The translations under genes were made by a program, and so were the position numbers. The notes under the pieces were generated by a model. The model did no database searches and was not told where the DNA came from. It saw only the letters and a program-made list of their open reading frames with translations. From Hyphomicrobiales bacterium (GTDB lineage: Bacteria; Pseudomonadota; Alphaproteobacteria; Rhizobiales; Rhizobiaceae), in contig JAAENI010000468.1 in the NCBI GenBank assembly GCA_024224595.1, positions 1 through 44,512 of the forward strand: a DNA stretch of 44,512 nucleotides, given 5' to 3'. Shown here one piece after another: positions 28,283 through 37,675 of this stretch. Position 1 is the stretch's first letter. The number at the start of each line of letters is the position of its first letter.

Positions 28283-28791
28283 TTTCTATTCCTGTGGTTG
28301 GCTGTATTGTACCGTATTTGGGGTTAATAAATTGTGTGCGCCAAGTTGAGGAAAATGCGCAAACTCGAATGCAATTAGGCAGAATTCACTGTGTGCTTAT
28401 GACAAGAGGTTGGAAATTCTCGCTACAATTCCGCTCTTAGTTTTGATTATGCTTTGAAGTTTCATCATTCACCTCATGTGATAAATATAAGCAAAATCGG
28501 TAGAAGAATTGTTAATTACCTTGTGTTTTCAAGGGTCTGCCGACTGTTCTGGGCTGCCACAGAGAAAGCTTTTGTTCCTAACGTAAAATTGCTCATTTAC
28601 ATATTTCATTTGATGGACAGAACTGACTGAATCTCCGATACTTGCAATCCGAGGTGTGCCATTTTGGATGGAAAAACAGCCATTCCTGTATCATCTTTCG
28701 GGCCTCAATCTTTCTTATTGAAGATCATCGGAATTTGTTGATTTATGCTGATTGTGCATTAAAGGTCCCGGCTGCAGCTCCACGCTAGAGT

Positions 28792-28818
28792 CTATCAGGC
28801 TTAGTTTGAATCATTTGA
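28792..28818 (+). repeat. Half-copy (27 bp) of the arm at 22425
   Basis: ctatcaggcttagtttgaatcatttga identical to 22425-22451. Confidence 0.85.
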
Positions 28819-28903
28819 TCATTTCTTGAAACCGGATTTGTTTTCAAGCAATCAAAACTGCCAAATAAAATTTCAGGAAAAATATTGTCGTTGTTTTATT
28901 GGT

Positions 28904-30940
28904 TTATCGGGTCCTGATATCGACAAATGTTTCATTGTAGCAGGCACCATCAACAATATCGGTTCTTATGTTTGTCGGGATCAGTGAATTAACGGTCAAT
29001 CCGGTCTGGCTTGTGTATAACCAGGTGCCTTTCGCGCTATATAGAACCCCGGGACGCACCGCATCGCTGACCTGGGTTTCTAAAGTGACACTGCCCTGAT
29101 TATTCCAGACTTCAACAATGTCGCCACTTTTTAATCCAACCTCGGTGGCATCTGACGGATTGATTTCTACAACTTCGTAACCGTCCGATTGATCGCAACC
29201 TCCAAATGTAGCGTTGGTGCGTTTTGATGAGGATGGGGTGATGAGCGTAAAGGCGCGTGATTTTGTAACGGTTTCATAGCGTGGTACCCCGTAACCGTAG
29301 CGTTTTTCAAGATCTGCAGAGTATAATTCAATTTTCCCGGAAGGGGTGGCTGGTAATACTGTGTCGCACATTATCAATTGCGACCCATTTTGAGCGCGCA
29401 TTTCCAGGGCCTTATCGAGAGGTATTTCGCTCGGCCTATATCCGTCTAGATGTTCATGGTTGCCATCCAGAGCGCAATCCATCAATTGCTGGTCTGTTTC
29501 CTTAAACAGGGGATCATTAAATCCAAACCGCTTGGCAATACGACGAAAAATTTCTGTATTCGGAAGGCTCTCACCTACAGGTGCAATAACAGGAGCAGCA
29601 CGCTGGACATAATTTTGGCCATAGGCTCCATAAATGTCGTCATATTCAAAATGGCTGGCAGCAGGCAATATGACGTCGGCATATTTCATACTGTCAGTCA
29701 TGACAATATCACAACCGACTACAAACAGATTCTCGCGACTGAGTGCCTTGATCATATTTGCTTGATCAGGATGCGTGCAAACTGGATTGTGATTATAAAT
29801 CATCGTTGCCATGACCGGTGGATCCAACGCTTTATCAAGCAATTTTTCACTAACATCGACGATGTTAAATGTTCTGGTTCCCGGTGGAATGAGATCAGGG
29901 CGTTGTAACCGATCTGTGGTTTTGGGGGCGGCAAGGCCTGATTTTGCAACTATCCCGGCACCCGGGCGTCCATGATTTCCGCTTAACGCCTGCAATGCCA
30001 TTGCGGCTCGCAGTCCCGAACCACCGCTGCGACCTCGTTCAATGCCATTACCGAGGGAGGCAGCGATATTTTTGCTGTTGATATAGAGGTCAACAAATTG
30101 ATTGAATTCCTGTCGGGTGAGGCCGCAGCGGCTTTCAACATCTTCAATTGTATACTGACGCGCCTGTGCCATATAGGGTTCGAACCCCAGTGTCCATTGG
30201 GCGATGAATTCGGTATCAAGAGCGTTGCGGTTTTCGAGTTCGCCAGCTACTGCCATTGCCAAAATCACATCGGTTCCAGGATGTATTTGCAGAAACAGAT
30301 CGCATTGTTCGGCGACTTTTGTGCGTTTGGGATCAATCACCACAACTTTTGCACCAAGGGCTTTTGCCTTTTTTACAACGCGGATAAAGTGCAGATTGGA
30401 AACTGTTACATTGTTTCCCCAAACTACAATCAAATCTGAATCAATTGCCTGCTCAGGTGGCATGCCCGAAGCATTGCCGTACAGGCTGGAATAGGCAGTT
30501 CCGCGTACACCGCCACAAAGTGGTCCACGGTCGAGCAGCGTGGCACCAAGCCGATGAAAGAACCGTCGGTCCATCGACCCACCAGCCAACTCGCCATGGG
30601 GACCCGCGTAATTAAACGGCAGTACCGATTGTGGGCCATAGCGATTGATGGCGTTGCTAAACCCATTGTAAACAAGTTCAATAGCCTGATCCCAGGATAC
30701 ATCCACGTAGTTGCCATCACCACTTTTGCCGACTCGCTTCATCGGGCGGGTTAGGCGGTTGGGACCATGGATCATCTGAGGATAGCTGCGTGCTACCTTG
30801 TTGCAAATTACCCCTTCCGTATACGGATTGGCCCTGGAGCCATGAACACCGACGACAATGTCGTTTTCGACAGTGATATTCAGACTGCATGTATCAGGAC
30901 AATCAAGCGGGCAAACGCTGGGTAAAATTTCAGGCATCAA
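28904..30940 (-). CDS. molybdopterin-dependent oxidoreductase (DMSO reductase family)
   Basis: 678 aa; N-terminal Fe-S motif VCPLDCPDTCSL...VICNK; LTRPMKRVGKSGDGNYVDVSWDQAI; MTDSMKYADVILPAASHFEYDD; C-terminal NPSDATEVGLKSGDIVEVWN. Confidence 0.93.
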   Translation of the reverse strand: MMPEILPSVCPLDCPDTCSLNITVENDIVVGVHGSRANPYTEGVICNKVARSYPQMIHGPNRLTRPMKRVGKSGDGNYVDVSWDQAIELVYNGFSNAINRYGPQSVLPFNYAGPHGELAGGSMDRRFFHRLGATLLDRGPLCGGVRGTAYSSLYGNASGMPPEQAIDSDLIVVWGNNVTVSNLHFIRVVKKAKALGAKVVVIDPKRTKVAEQCDLFLQIHPGTDVILAMAVAGELENRNALDTEFIAQWTLGFEPYMAQARQYTIEDVESRCGLTRQEFNQFVDLYINSKNIAASLGNGIERGRSGGSGLRAAMALQALSGNHGRPGAGIVAKSGLAAPKTTDRLQRPDLIPPGTRTFNIVDVSEKLLDKALDPPVMATMIYNHNPVCTHPDQANMIKALSRENLFVVGCDIVMTDSMKYADVILPAASHFEYDDIYGAYGQNYVQRAAPVIAPVGESLPNTEIFRRIAKRFGFNDPLFKETDQQLMDCALDGNHEHLDGYRPSEIPLDKALEMRAQNGSQLIMCDTVLPATPSGKIELYSADLEKRYGYGVPRYETVTKSRAFTLITPSSSKRTNATFGGCDQSDGYEVVEINPSDATEVGLKSGDIVEVWNNQGSVTLETQVSDAVRPGVLYSAKGTWLYTSQTGLTVNSLIPTNIRTDIVDGACYNETFVDIRTR

Positions 30941-31051
30941 ACTGATCCCGTGTTATTGGATGTTGCGTTACTATAACACTAATCGGCCTTTACGAAAGAG
31001 CCGCTTTAGGTGTTTCGAAAGTGCCAATTACTCATGGGGATGGAGGTTGAT

Positions 31052-31759
31052 ATGGCCAAAAACCCAGTTTCTATTTCCCCGTTGCTTTTTGTTTTGCTTG
31101 ATTCCAAATTATCGGATCCACTGCAGTTACAGTTCTATTATCAAATCAAAGACGCTGTGCTGGCCAGGCGATTGAAACCCGGAACAAGGCTGCCGGCAAC
31201 GCGGGCGTTAGCTATACAATTGAGCGTTTCCAGAAACACAGTACCGGCAGCTTTCGGGTTGTTGCGTTCGGAAGATTATATTGAAAGCAATCCGGGGTCG
31301 GATACGCAAATCACCAATCGATTATCGGAAGATTTGCTGTTGAAACAAGCCAAGTTGAATATTCCGTTTACAAACCCCGTAATGGCCTGAAAACGATCCA
31401 AGCTGGCAGAATTATTCGAAGGAGATGATCACACCAATCGACATCATGCTCCCGGAATGCGAGCCTTTCGACCTGGTCTGCCTGAATTGGATGAATTTTC
31501 ATTTAAGTTGTGGAGCAGAATGGTCGGGCATTCTTGGCGTCAACCTGCGAGTGAGTTATTGTCATCCGGTGATGTTGGCGGATATCTGCCATTGCGCCAG
31601 GCAATTGCCACTTATCTGGGAGCGGTGCGTGATGTGAGGTGCCAGACTGAACAGGTTTTCATAACCTTTGGAGCTCAACAGACTATTGACATGGTGGCAA
31701 GAGCAACCATTGATCCCGGTGATCATGTCTGGGTAGAAAATCCTGGATATGCCGGGTGA
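31052..31759 (+). pseudogene. MocR/PdxR-type GntR regulator with aminotransferase domain, frameshifted and truncated
   Basis: GntR HTH (PLQLQFYYQIKDAVLARRLKPGTRLPATRALAIQLSVSRNTV) ends 31390; aminotransferase domain resumes in another frame (FRPGLPELDEFSFKLWSRM...GYLPLRQAIATYL...FITFGAQQTIDMVARATIDPGDHVWVENPGYAG) and stops. Confidence 0.9.
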
Positions 31760-31958
31760 GAACACCGGGTGGTGTGATTTCCAATATTTCTGTCCCAACG
31801 ATATTGTTGGCGATGAAGGGATATCTTTTAACTCTTTTTGCAAGTTTCTCCCAGGTCGAATTATCCGCCGCAGCTACGCCGTCCACACCCTTAATCCCGA
31901 CACGTTGTTTTGCTCAATCCGGGCACTGGTGAACTAAAATAAAACCGCAAGAGTAATG

Positions 31959-32582
31959 TTACAATTCTTCTTGTTTATTTCCGGTAACACAGATTGCGGG
32001 TACGGGCTCCAAAGACAATTCGTGTAACGTAATATTTGTGAACTTGCAGCTCTTCATAACTAATTTGATTTCTTCACCCATATTGTAGGCATCTGCCCGG
32101 GTTGGGTTGTTGGTACGCGGTTGATAGGTGGAAGCAACCATGCCTCCGGGTGCAAGTGCTTCATAAATATTCTGAAACGCCAATTGGCGATCAGGAAAGA
32201 ATTGCACGACATTGGCGGAATATATCCGATCGTACTTGTCAGGAAATTCGCTCAAGTTTTTGATGTTGCCAAGATGTAGCTGACATAGTCCGGCTTTGAT
32301 TTCTGACGACATGCGCATCTGCGCCTGATTGAGCATTGTTGCTGAATGATCGATGCCTGTGAGGTTGCCACTGGTTATCAGTTTTGATGCGGCTTTCAAC
32401 CCAACGCCTGGCCCACAGCCGATTTCCAAAACCTGATGATGTTGTTCGATTTCCAAAAGGTCAACGGTCCATTGGTTGCGAGTGATGTTTGAACGGCGGT
32501 TAGCCATGATTTTTCCAGCGAAATAGCCCAACATCCCTGTGGGCTTTTTGAATTGTTGAATAATTATCGATTTGATTGGCAT
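31959..32582 (-). CDS. class I SAM-dependent methyltransferase
   Basis: VLEIGCGPGVGLKAA, GIDHSATMLNQAQMRM, EALAPGGMVASTYQP. Start MPIKS near 32582 favoured; ORF open to 32621. Confidence 0.85.
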   Translation of the reverse strand: MPIKSIIIQQFKKPTGMLGYFAGKIMANRRSNITRNQWTVDLLEIEQHHQVLEIGCGPGVGLKAASKLITSGNLTGIDHSATMLNQAQMRMSSEIKAGLCQLHLGNIKNLSEFPDKYDRIYSANVVQFFPDRQLAFQNIYEALAPGGMVASTYQPRTNNPTRADAYNMGEEIKLVMKSCKFTNITLHELSLEPVPAICVTGNKQEEL

Positions 32583-32586
32583 GGTA

Positions 32587-33075
32587 TTAATTTCCATCGT
32601 TATTTTTGTGTGACTGATCATTTAGCAGTTTGGCGATGTGGTCATTAAAGTCCTCAAGAGCTTTTGCAGTTTTGGCTGGCAACCCACGAGGAATGGAATT
32701 TGCCAGTCTGGCCAGGGGTTCTGCTTCACGGCGTAAAATCTCATTGAAAATCATCACGCCTTTCTCGCTCAGTTGAAAATAAGGCGAACGTTTATGGGAA
32801 GGATTTTGTGAAGGGATGACATAATGGTCCTTTTCCAGGGTGTTCATGATGATCTGAATATGCTGACGCGATACATTTTTGTGCTTTGCAATAGTTGCGA
32901 CTGTGCAGGCACCGTGGCGCGATAAGTGTTCAATGACCGCTCTTTTCGAGGGATTGATATCCAGATTCTGCAGTATTTGTTCAGACAATGATTTCAACAG
33001 GTTGTAACTTTTGCGAACCTGAGAGATTAGCGCGTAAACTTCGTTGTGATGTTGGTCCATTATCTCGTAGTCCAA
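32587..33075 (-). CDS. MarR-family transcriptional regulator
   Basis: Winged HTH: INPSKRAVIEHLSRHGACTVATIAKHKNVSRQHIQIIMNTLEKDHYV. Confidence 0.85.
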   Translation of the reverse strand: MDYEIMDQHHNEVYALISQVRKSYNLLKSLSEQILQNLDINPSKRAVIEHLSRHGACTVATIAKHKNVSRQHIQIIMNTLEKDHYVIPSQNPSHKRSPYFQLSEKGVMIFNEILRREAEPLARLANSIPRGLPAKTAKALEDFNDHIAKLLNDQSHKNNDGN

Positions 33076-33153
33076 TTTCTGTGTTTCTACTTTTGTGAAA
33101 GCAAAATTAATTGGGTTCCAGGCCGGTGACTTGCTTTCGGTTGATTAATCTTA

Positions 33154-33203
33154 TTATGACAACATACTTGTCAAAAAATGATTTGACAAGTATGTTGTCA
33201 TAA
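33154..33203. promoter_or_regulatory. Perfect 22-bp-arm inverted repeat between marR and the divergent membrane gene (double MarR-type operator)
   Basis: TTATGACAACATACTTGTCAAA-aaatga-TTTGACAAGTATGTTGTCATAA; each arm itself contains TGACAA-n5-TTGTCA. Confidence 0.85.
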
Positions 33204-33229
33204 TTATTTCACTCAACGGATTATTTGAA

Positions 33230-33934
33230 ATGTTTACCCAAACCCATTTGTTGTTGAATTCGGCGATCTTGACGAAGAGGCATGCTTTCAGCCGGAATTG
33301 TAGTGTTGTTGCCGGTGCATTATTTCCAGATAGTGATGTCTGGCTGATGTTTCTGGTTGAACGGGCAAAAAATACACCGGGTTGTGAGATATTTCATTAC
33401 CGGTATTTGCAGGAGCCATGGATATCCCTTCAGGCAGCTTTCAACTCATTTTTGGTTTATGTGACACTGTTTGCCGTTGGATATTTGTTTTCACGGACGA
33501 CAGCTTTGCGACCCTTATCAAGAACAGGCCTGTTAAATACTCGCGCATCAGATGGCTTAATTCGTGCGGGGGTATTGATGATGTTGTTCTCTGGTTCTGC
33601 CTTGCTCCATATCAGTATTGATTTTCTGCTTCACAATGAAGATGCAAGGCGTCAGTTCTGGCCGGTTTCCAATTGGATATTCAGATCACCGCTATCTTAT
33701 TGGGATCCGAATTATTTCGGCAATTATTTCGCGGTTTTCGAAATCCTGCTTGGTGTCAGTTTAACGATTATCCTGTGGCGTCGATTTCCAGTTTTGAAGT
33801 TAAGAATAATACTGGTGCTGATTTGTCTGGCCTATGCAGCGCCAATTTATACCTCAATATTTGGAGCCGCCAATCATGATAGAGGGCAGGGCTCATGTGA
33901 AAAACGTATTAAAACCAATCAACTTGGTAGCTGA
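33230..33934 (+). CDS. integral membrane protein, YdjM/DUF457-like (putative metal-dependent hydrolase)
   Basis: TQTHLLLNSAIL...VVAGALFPDSDVW, HISIDFLLHNEDA, several TM segments. Confidence 0.6.
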   Translation: MFTQTHLLLNSAILTKRHAFSRNCSVVAGALFPDSDVWLMFLVERAKNTPGCEIFHYRYLQEPWISLQAAFNSFLVYVTLFAVGYLFSRTTALRPLSRTGLLNTRASDGLIRAGVLMMLFSGSALLHISIDFLLHNEDARRQFWPVSNWIFRSPLSYWDPNYFGNYFAVFEILLGVSLTIILWRRFPVLKLRIILVLICLAYAAPIYTSIFGAANHDRGQGSCEKRIKTNQLGS

Positions 33935-34017
33935 GATGCGATAAGCAAACCTGTTCAATTGCCAGCAGGCATTCTATAAGCCTGAAAACAATTTCATGGA
34001 TCATTGGGAGACCTGGT

Positions 34018-34770
34018 ATGGATGAACAAACAGCGATCGTTACCGGTGCCGCACGTGGCATTGGACTTGCGACAACAAAACTGTTTCTGGCGGAGGGGCG
34101 CCGGGTGGCGATGGTCGATCGCGATGGAGACGAATTGTCAAAAGCATCGGCAGGGCTGGAACGTGCAATTGCGCTCAATTTTGATATCAGCGATCCCCAT
34201 CAGGTGAAGCAGATGGTGAGCGAAGCTGAAGCCGATCTGGGGCAGGTTGATGCGTTGGTCAATAATGCCGGTGTGGCAGATTTTGGCCCGATCGAAAGTA
34301 CAGATTTTCAGCGCTGGCGTGAAGTAATGGCGACCAATCTGGACGGCGTGTTCTTGTGTTCTCAAGCATTAACGCCGGCATTGAAAAAAACCCGTGGTGC
34401 GATTGTCAATATCGCTTCAATTTCCGGCCTGCGCGCATCGACATTGCGTGTTGCCTACGGCACATCAAAAGCAGCGGTGATCCATCTGACCCAGCAATAT
34501 GCTGCAGAACTGGGTGAATTTGGCATCCGGGTGAATTGTGTTGCACCGGGGCCAGTGCGAACCAAATTAGCGATGGCTGTGCACACGCAGGATATTATTG
34601 ACGCCTATCATGATGCCATTCCACTCAATCGCTATGGCTCAGAGGATGAAATCGCTCATGTCATTACATTTTTGTGCTCGTCAAAAGCCAGCTATGTAAG
34701 CGGGCAGGTGATTGCTGCAGATGGTGGATTTGAGAGTACAGGTATCGGGCTGCCATCGCTGCGAACATGA
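34018..34770 (+). CDS. short-chain dehydrogenase/reductase
   Basis: VTGAARGIGLATTKLF, NNAGVADFG, YGTSKAAVIHLTQ, GQVIAADGG. Confidence 0.93.
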   Translation: MDEQTAIVTGAARGIGLATTKLFLAEGRRVAMVDRDGDELSKASAGLERAIALNFDISDPHQVKQMVSEAEADLGQVDALVNNAGVADFGPIESTDFQRWREVMATNLDGVFLCSQALTPALKKTRGAIVNIASISGLRASTLRVAYGTSKAAVIHLTQQYAAELGEFGIRVNCVAPGPVRTKLAMAVHTQDIIDAYHDAIPLNRYGSEDEIAHVITFLCSSKASYVSGQVIAADGGFESTGIGLPSLRT

Positions 34771-34991
34771 TTGGTGAATTTATGCAAATACTGCTCCGTG
34801 TGCCTCTTGCTGGCCGTGAATGTCAGAATCGTTTTCACTTCTATCAAGTGGCAAATCCTGTTTTATCTCCCATCTTCGCATAGGGTCTAACAGACAACAT
34901 TACCAACAAATCTATTTATTGTCCCAAATACATTGCTTGACTGGAACCGCGCTTCGCGGCAATAGAGATTGCTAATCCCTCCAACCATCCG

Positions 34992-36515
34992 ATGCAGAAT
35001 ATTGTTGTAGCTACCATGACCCAGTTGATCGATACACGTGACCCCGAACCTAAGAGATTTATTGCCGGTGCTACCGGTGATTGGGAGGTCATTATTGGCC
35101 TGGAGGTGCATGCGCAGGTGTCTTCTCGCTCGAAACTTTTTTCAGGTGCTTCAACGCAGTTTGGTGCACCGGCAAATTCTAACGTTTCGATGGTTGATGC
35201 GGCAATGCCAGGCATGTTGCCGGTGATCAACGAAGAATGCGTGGCGCAGGCGGTTCGAACCGGGTTGGGGCTGAAAGCCAAGATCAACCTGCGTTCAGTT
35301 TTTGATCGCAAAAACTATTTTTATCCCGACCTGCCGCAGGGCTATCAGATATCACAGTTTAAAGATCCAATTGTCGGTGAGGGCGTGATCAAGATTGAAG
35401 TGGGGCCTGATAAGCAAGGCAATTATGAAGAAGTGGAGATTGGTGTCGAGCGTTTGCACCTTGAACAGGATGCAGGCAAATCGATGCATGATCAGCATCC
35501 AACCATGAGTTTCGTTGATTTGAACCGGACCGGCATCGCGTTGATGGAAATTGTCTCCAAACCCGATATACGCTCATCTGATGAAGCCAGGGCCTATGTC
35601 ACCAAATTGCGTACGATATTGCGATATCTGGGTACCTGCGATGGTAATATGGAGCAGGGATCAATGCGTGCTGACGTCAATGTTTCAGTGAGAAAGCCTG
35701 GTGGGGATTTTGGTACGCGATGTGAGATCAAGAATGTCAATTCGATCCGTTTCGTTGGACAGGCTATTGAAGCGGAGGCTCGTCGTCAAATTGCGGTGAT
35801 CGAGGATGGCGGAGTAATTGATCAGGAAACACGCCTTTATGATCCGGTTAAAGGTGAAACCCGCTCAATGCGTTCCAAGGAAGATGCCCATGATTATCGC
35901 TATTTTCCGGATCCAGATCTGTTGCCTTTGGAATTTTCTCAAAGCTATGTTGATGAATTAGCCAGCGATCTGCCTGAACTGCCCGATGACAAGCATGCCC
36001 GATTGCGTGATGAAATGGGATTGTCTGCCTATGACGCGGCGATCCTGGTTTCTGAAAAATCTATCGCTGATTATTATGAAAAAGTAGCCGAGGGACGTGA
36101 CGGAAAGCTTGCCGCCAACTGGGTTATCAATAATCTGCTCGGCAAACTGAAGGAGGAAGACTTTTCCATCAAGACTTCTCCGGTTTCTCCTGATCAGATA
36201 GGCGGTATTATTGATCTGATCAAGGCCAATACTATATCCGGTCAGATTGCCAAAGAATTGTTCGACATAGTTTGGTGTGAGGGGGGTGATCCAGCTGACA
36301 TTGTTGAACAACGCGGGTTGAAACAGGTGACCGATACCGGTGCGATCGAAGCTGCGGTTGACGAGATTATTGCTGCAAACCCTGACAAAGTTGCAGAAGT
36401 TCGCGAGAAACCGAAAATGGCCGGATGGTTTGTTGGTCAGGTGATGAAAGCGACTGGTGGTAAAGCCAGCCCGCAAATGGTCAATCAGCTTTTGCGAGAT
36501 AAATTAGAGCTTTAG
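34992..36515 (+). CDS. gatB: Asp-tRNA(Asn)/Glu-tRNA(Gln) amidotransferase subunit B
   Basis: [44 protein letters not shown]; likely start at [15 protein letters not shown] (35016). Confidence 0.97.
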   Translation: MQNIVVATMTQLIDTRDPEPKRFIAGATGDWEVIIGLEVHAQVSSRSKLFSGASTQFGAPANSNVSMVDAAMPGMLPVINEECVAQAVRTGLGLKAKINLRSVFDRKNYFYPDLPQGYQISQFKDPIVGEGVIKIEVGPDKQGNYEEVEIGVERLHLEQDAGKSMHDQHPTMSFVDLNRTGIALMEIVSKPDIRSSDEARAYVTKLRTILRYLGTCDGNMEQGSMRADVNVSVRKPGGDFGTRCEIKNVNSIRFVGQAIEAEARRQIAVIEDGGVIDQETRLYDPVKGETRSMRSKEDAHDYRYFPDPDLLPLEFSQSYVDELASDLPELPDDKHARLRDEMGLSAYDAAILVSEKSIADYYEKVAEGRDGKLAANWVINNLLGKLKEEDFSIKTSPVSPDQIGGIIDLIKANTISGQIAKELFDIVWCEGGDPADIVEQRGLKQVTDTGAIEAAVDEIIAANPDKVAEVREKPKMAGWFVGQVMKATGGKASPQMVNQLLRDKLEL

Positions 36516-36803
36516 ACCGTATCTTCTTCACACGGATTCATTTGACCGACTTTTTACGTTTGCTGGCAAAGCATGTTTTTCGCCCCGGAAGCATTTGGGG
36601 TCTGTATGAACACAAGAAAAGCATAACGTGGTCGAGAAAGCGTGGAAAGCCGACCTTTGCCTAAAAAACCGGGGTGACCAATCCAGTCCATCTGTGGCGT
36701 TGTAAAACTTGTTCGATCAACCAGATCGCACTGGGTTCTACTCATTGCCGAGTGAACGGGATTGATCCATCAAATGCTTCCGTGTAGAGAAGATGCGGTC
36801 TAA
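36512..36803. repeat. ~292-bp intergenic inverted-repeat element after gatB
   Basis: Left arm ttagaccgtatcttcttcacacggattcatttgaccga; right arm reverse complement ttagaccgcatcttctctacacggaagcatttgatgga; left arm also matches the reverse complement of the element end at 22.8 kb, extending through acgtttgctggcaa. Confidence 0.85.
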
Positions 36804-36845
36804 CGTGATACAATGACGTTTTGATTCAAGTTCCGGAGTATTGCC

Positions 36846-37331
36846 ATGTGGGTACGAACCGCTTCTATACGGGATATTGGCACAATCAGTCAGCTTCTGG
36901 ACCAGGTTTGGCATGATACCTATGACGATATTTATGGGGTCGAAAAGGTCAATGAGATTATCACACAATGGCATTCTAAAAGTGCACTTGAGCGAAACCT
37001 GAAACTGCCTGCCTCAGAGTTTCTGGTGGCAGATGACGGCAACAGAATTGCCGGTACAGCTTTTGCCAGTCAAATTGAAGCCAAAACCACGAAACTGCAC
37101 CAGCTCTATGTCCTGCCGGAATTTCAGGGCAAGGGGGTCGGCAAATTGCTGCTTGAGGAAATTGAAGATAGTTTTTTCGAAGCGCAAAATCTGGTTCTTG
37201 AAGTTGAAGAGCTAAACGAGCCAGCAATAAGATTTTACAAAAAATACGGATACAGTCAAACTGGCACAACAGCCAATTGCGGCGCTGATGATTCCGGCAT
37301 CGCCGCTCTGATTTTTACCAAGAAACGATGA
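36846..37331 (+). CDS. GNAT family N-acetyltransferase
   Basis: LHQLYVLPEFQGKGVGKLLLEEIE; EVEELNEPAIRFYKKYGY. Confidence 0.92.
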   Translation: MWVRTASIRDIGTISQLLDQVWHDTYDDIYGVEKVNEIITQWHSKSALERNLKLPASEFLVADDGNRIAGTAFASQIEAKTTKLHQLYVLPEFQGKGVGKLLLEEIEDSFFEAQNLVLEVEELNEPAIRFYKKYGYSQTGTTANCGADDSGIAALIFTKKR

Positions 37332-37675
37332 GTTTTTGGTGAGTGGTCACGTGATTATGCCGAGTTGTTGGAAGTATCTTTAACTCCTGTTGCTGCCAAT
37401 ATAAAATTTCATCTGGTTGATCGCGTTCCGGCAGCATTAATATGGTTATGAACAGCCATCATTGGCAGGCAAATTCAGTAAGGCAGCGTAAAAATTTTGG
37501 CATGATGGTGACAAAGCCGGACTTTGCCTGTTTGCGATGATGGTCGGACATTAGACGATCCATGAAATGTCAAAATCAGTTTGGGTCTTAATTATTGCGG
37601 AAAACTACTCATTATACGTTGAATTTATAACAAATCCTGTCATGCTCGATTTAGGCGATATAGGAGAAAAGTCTA

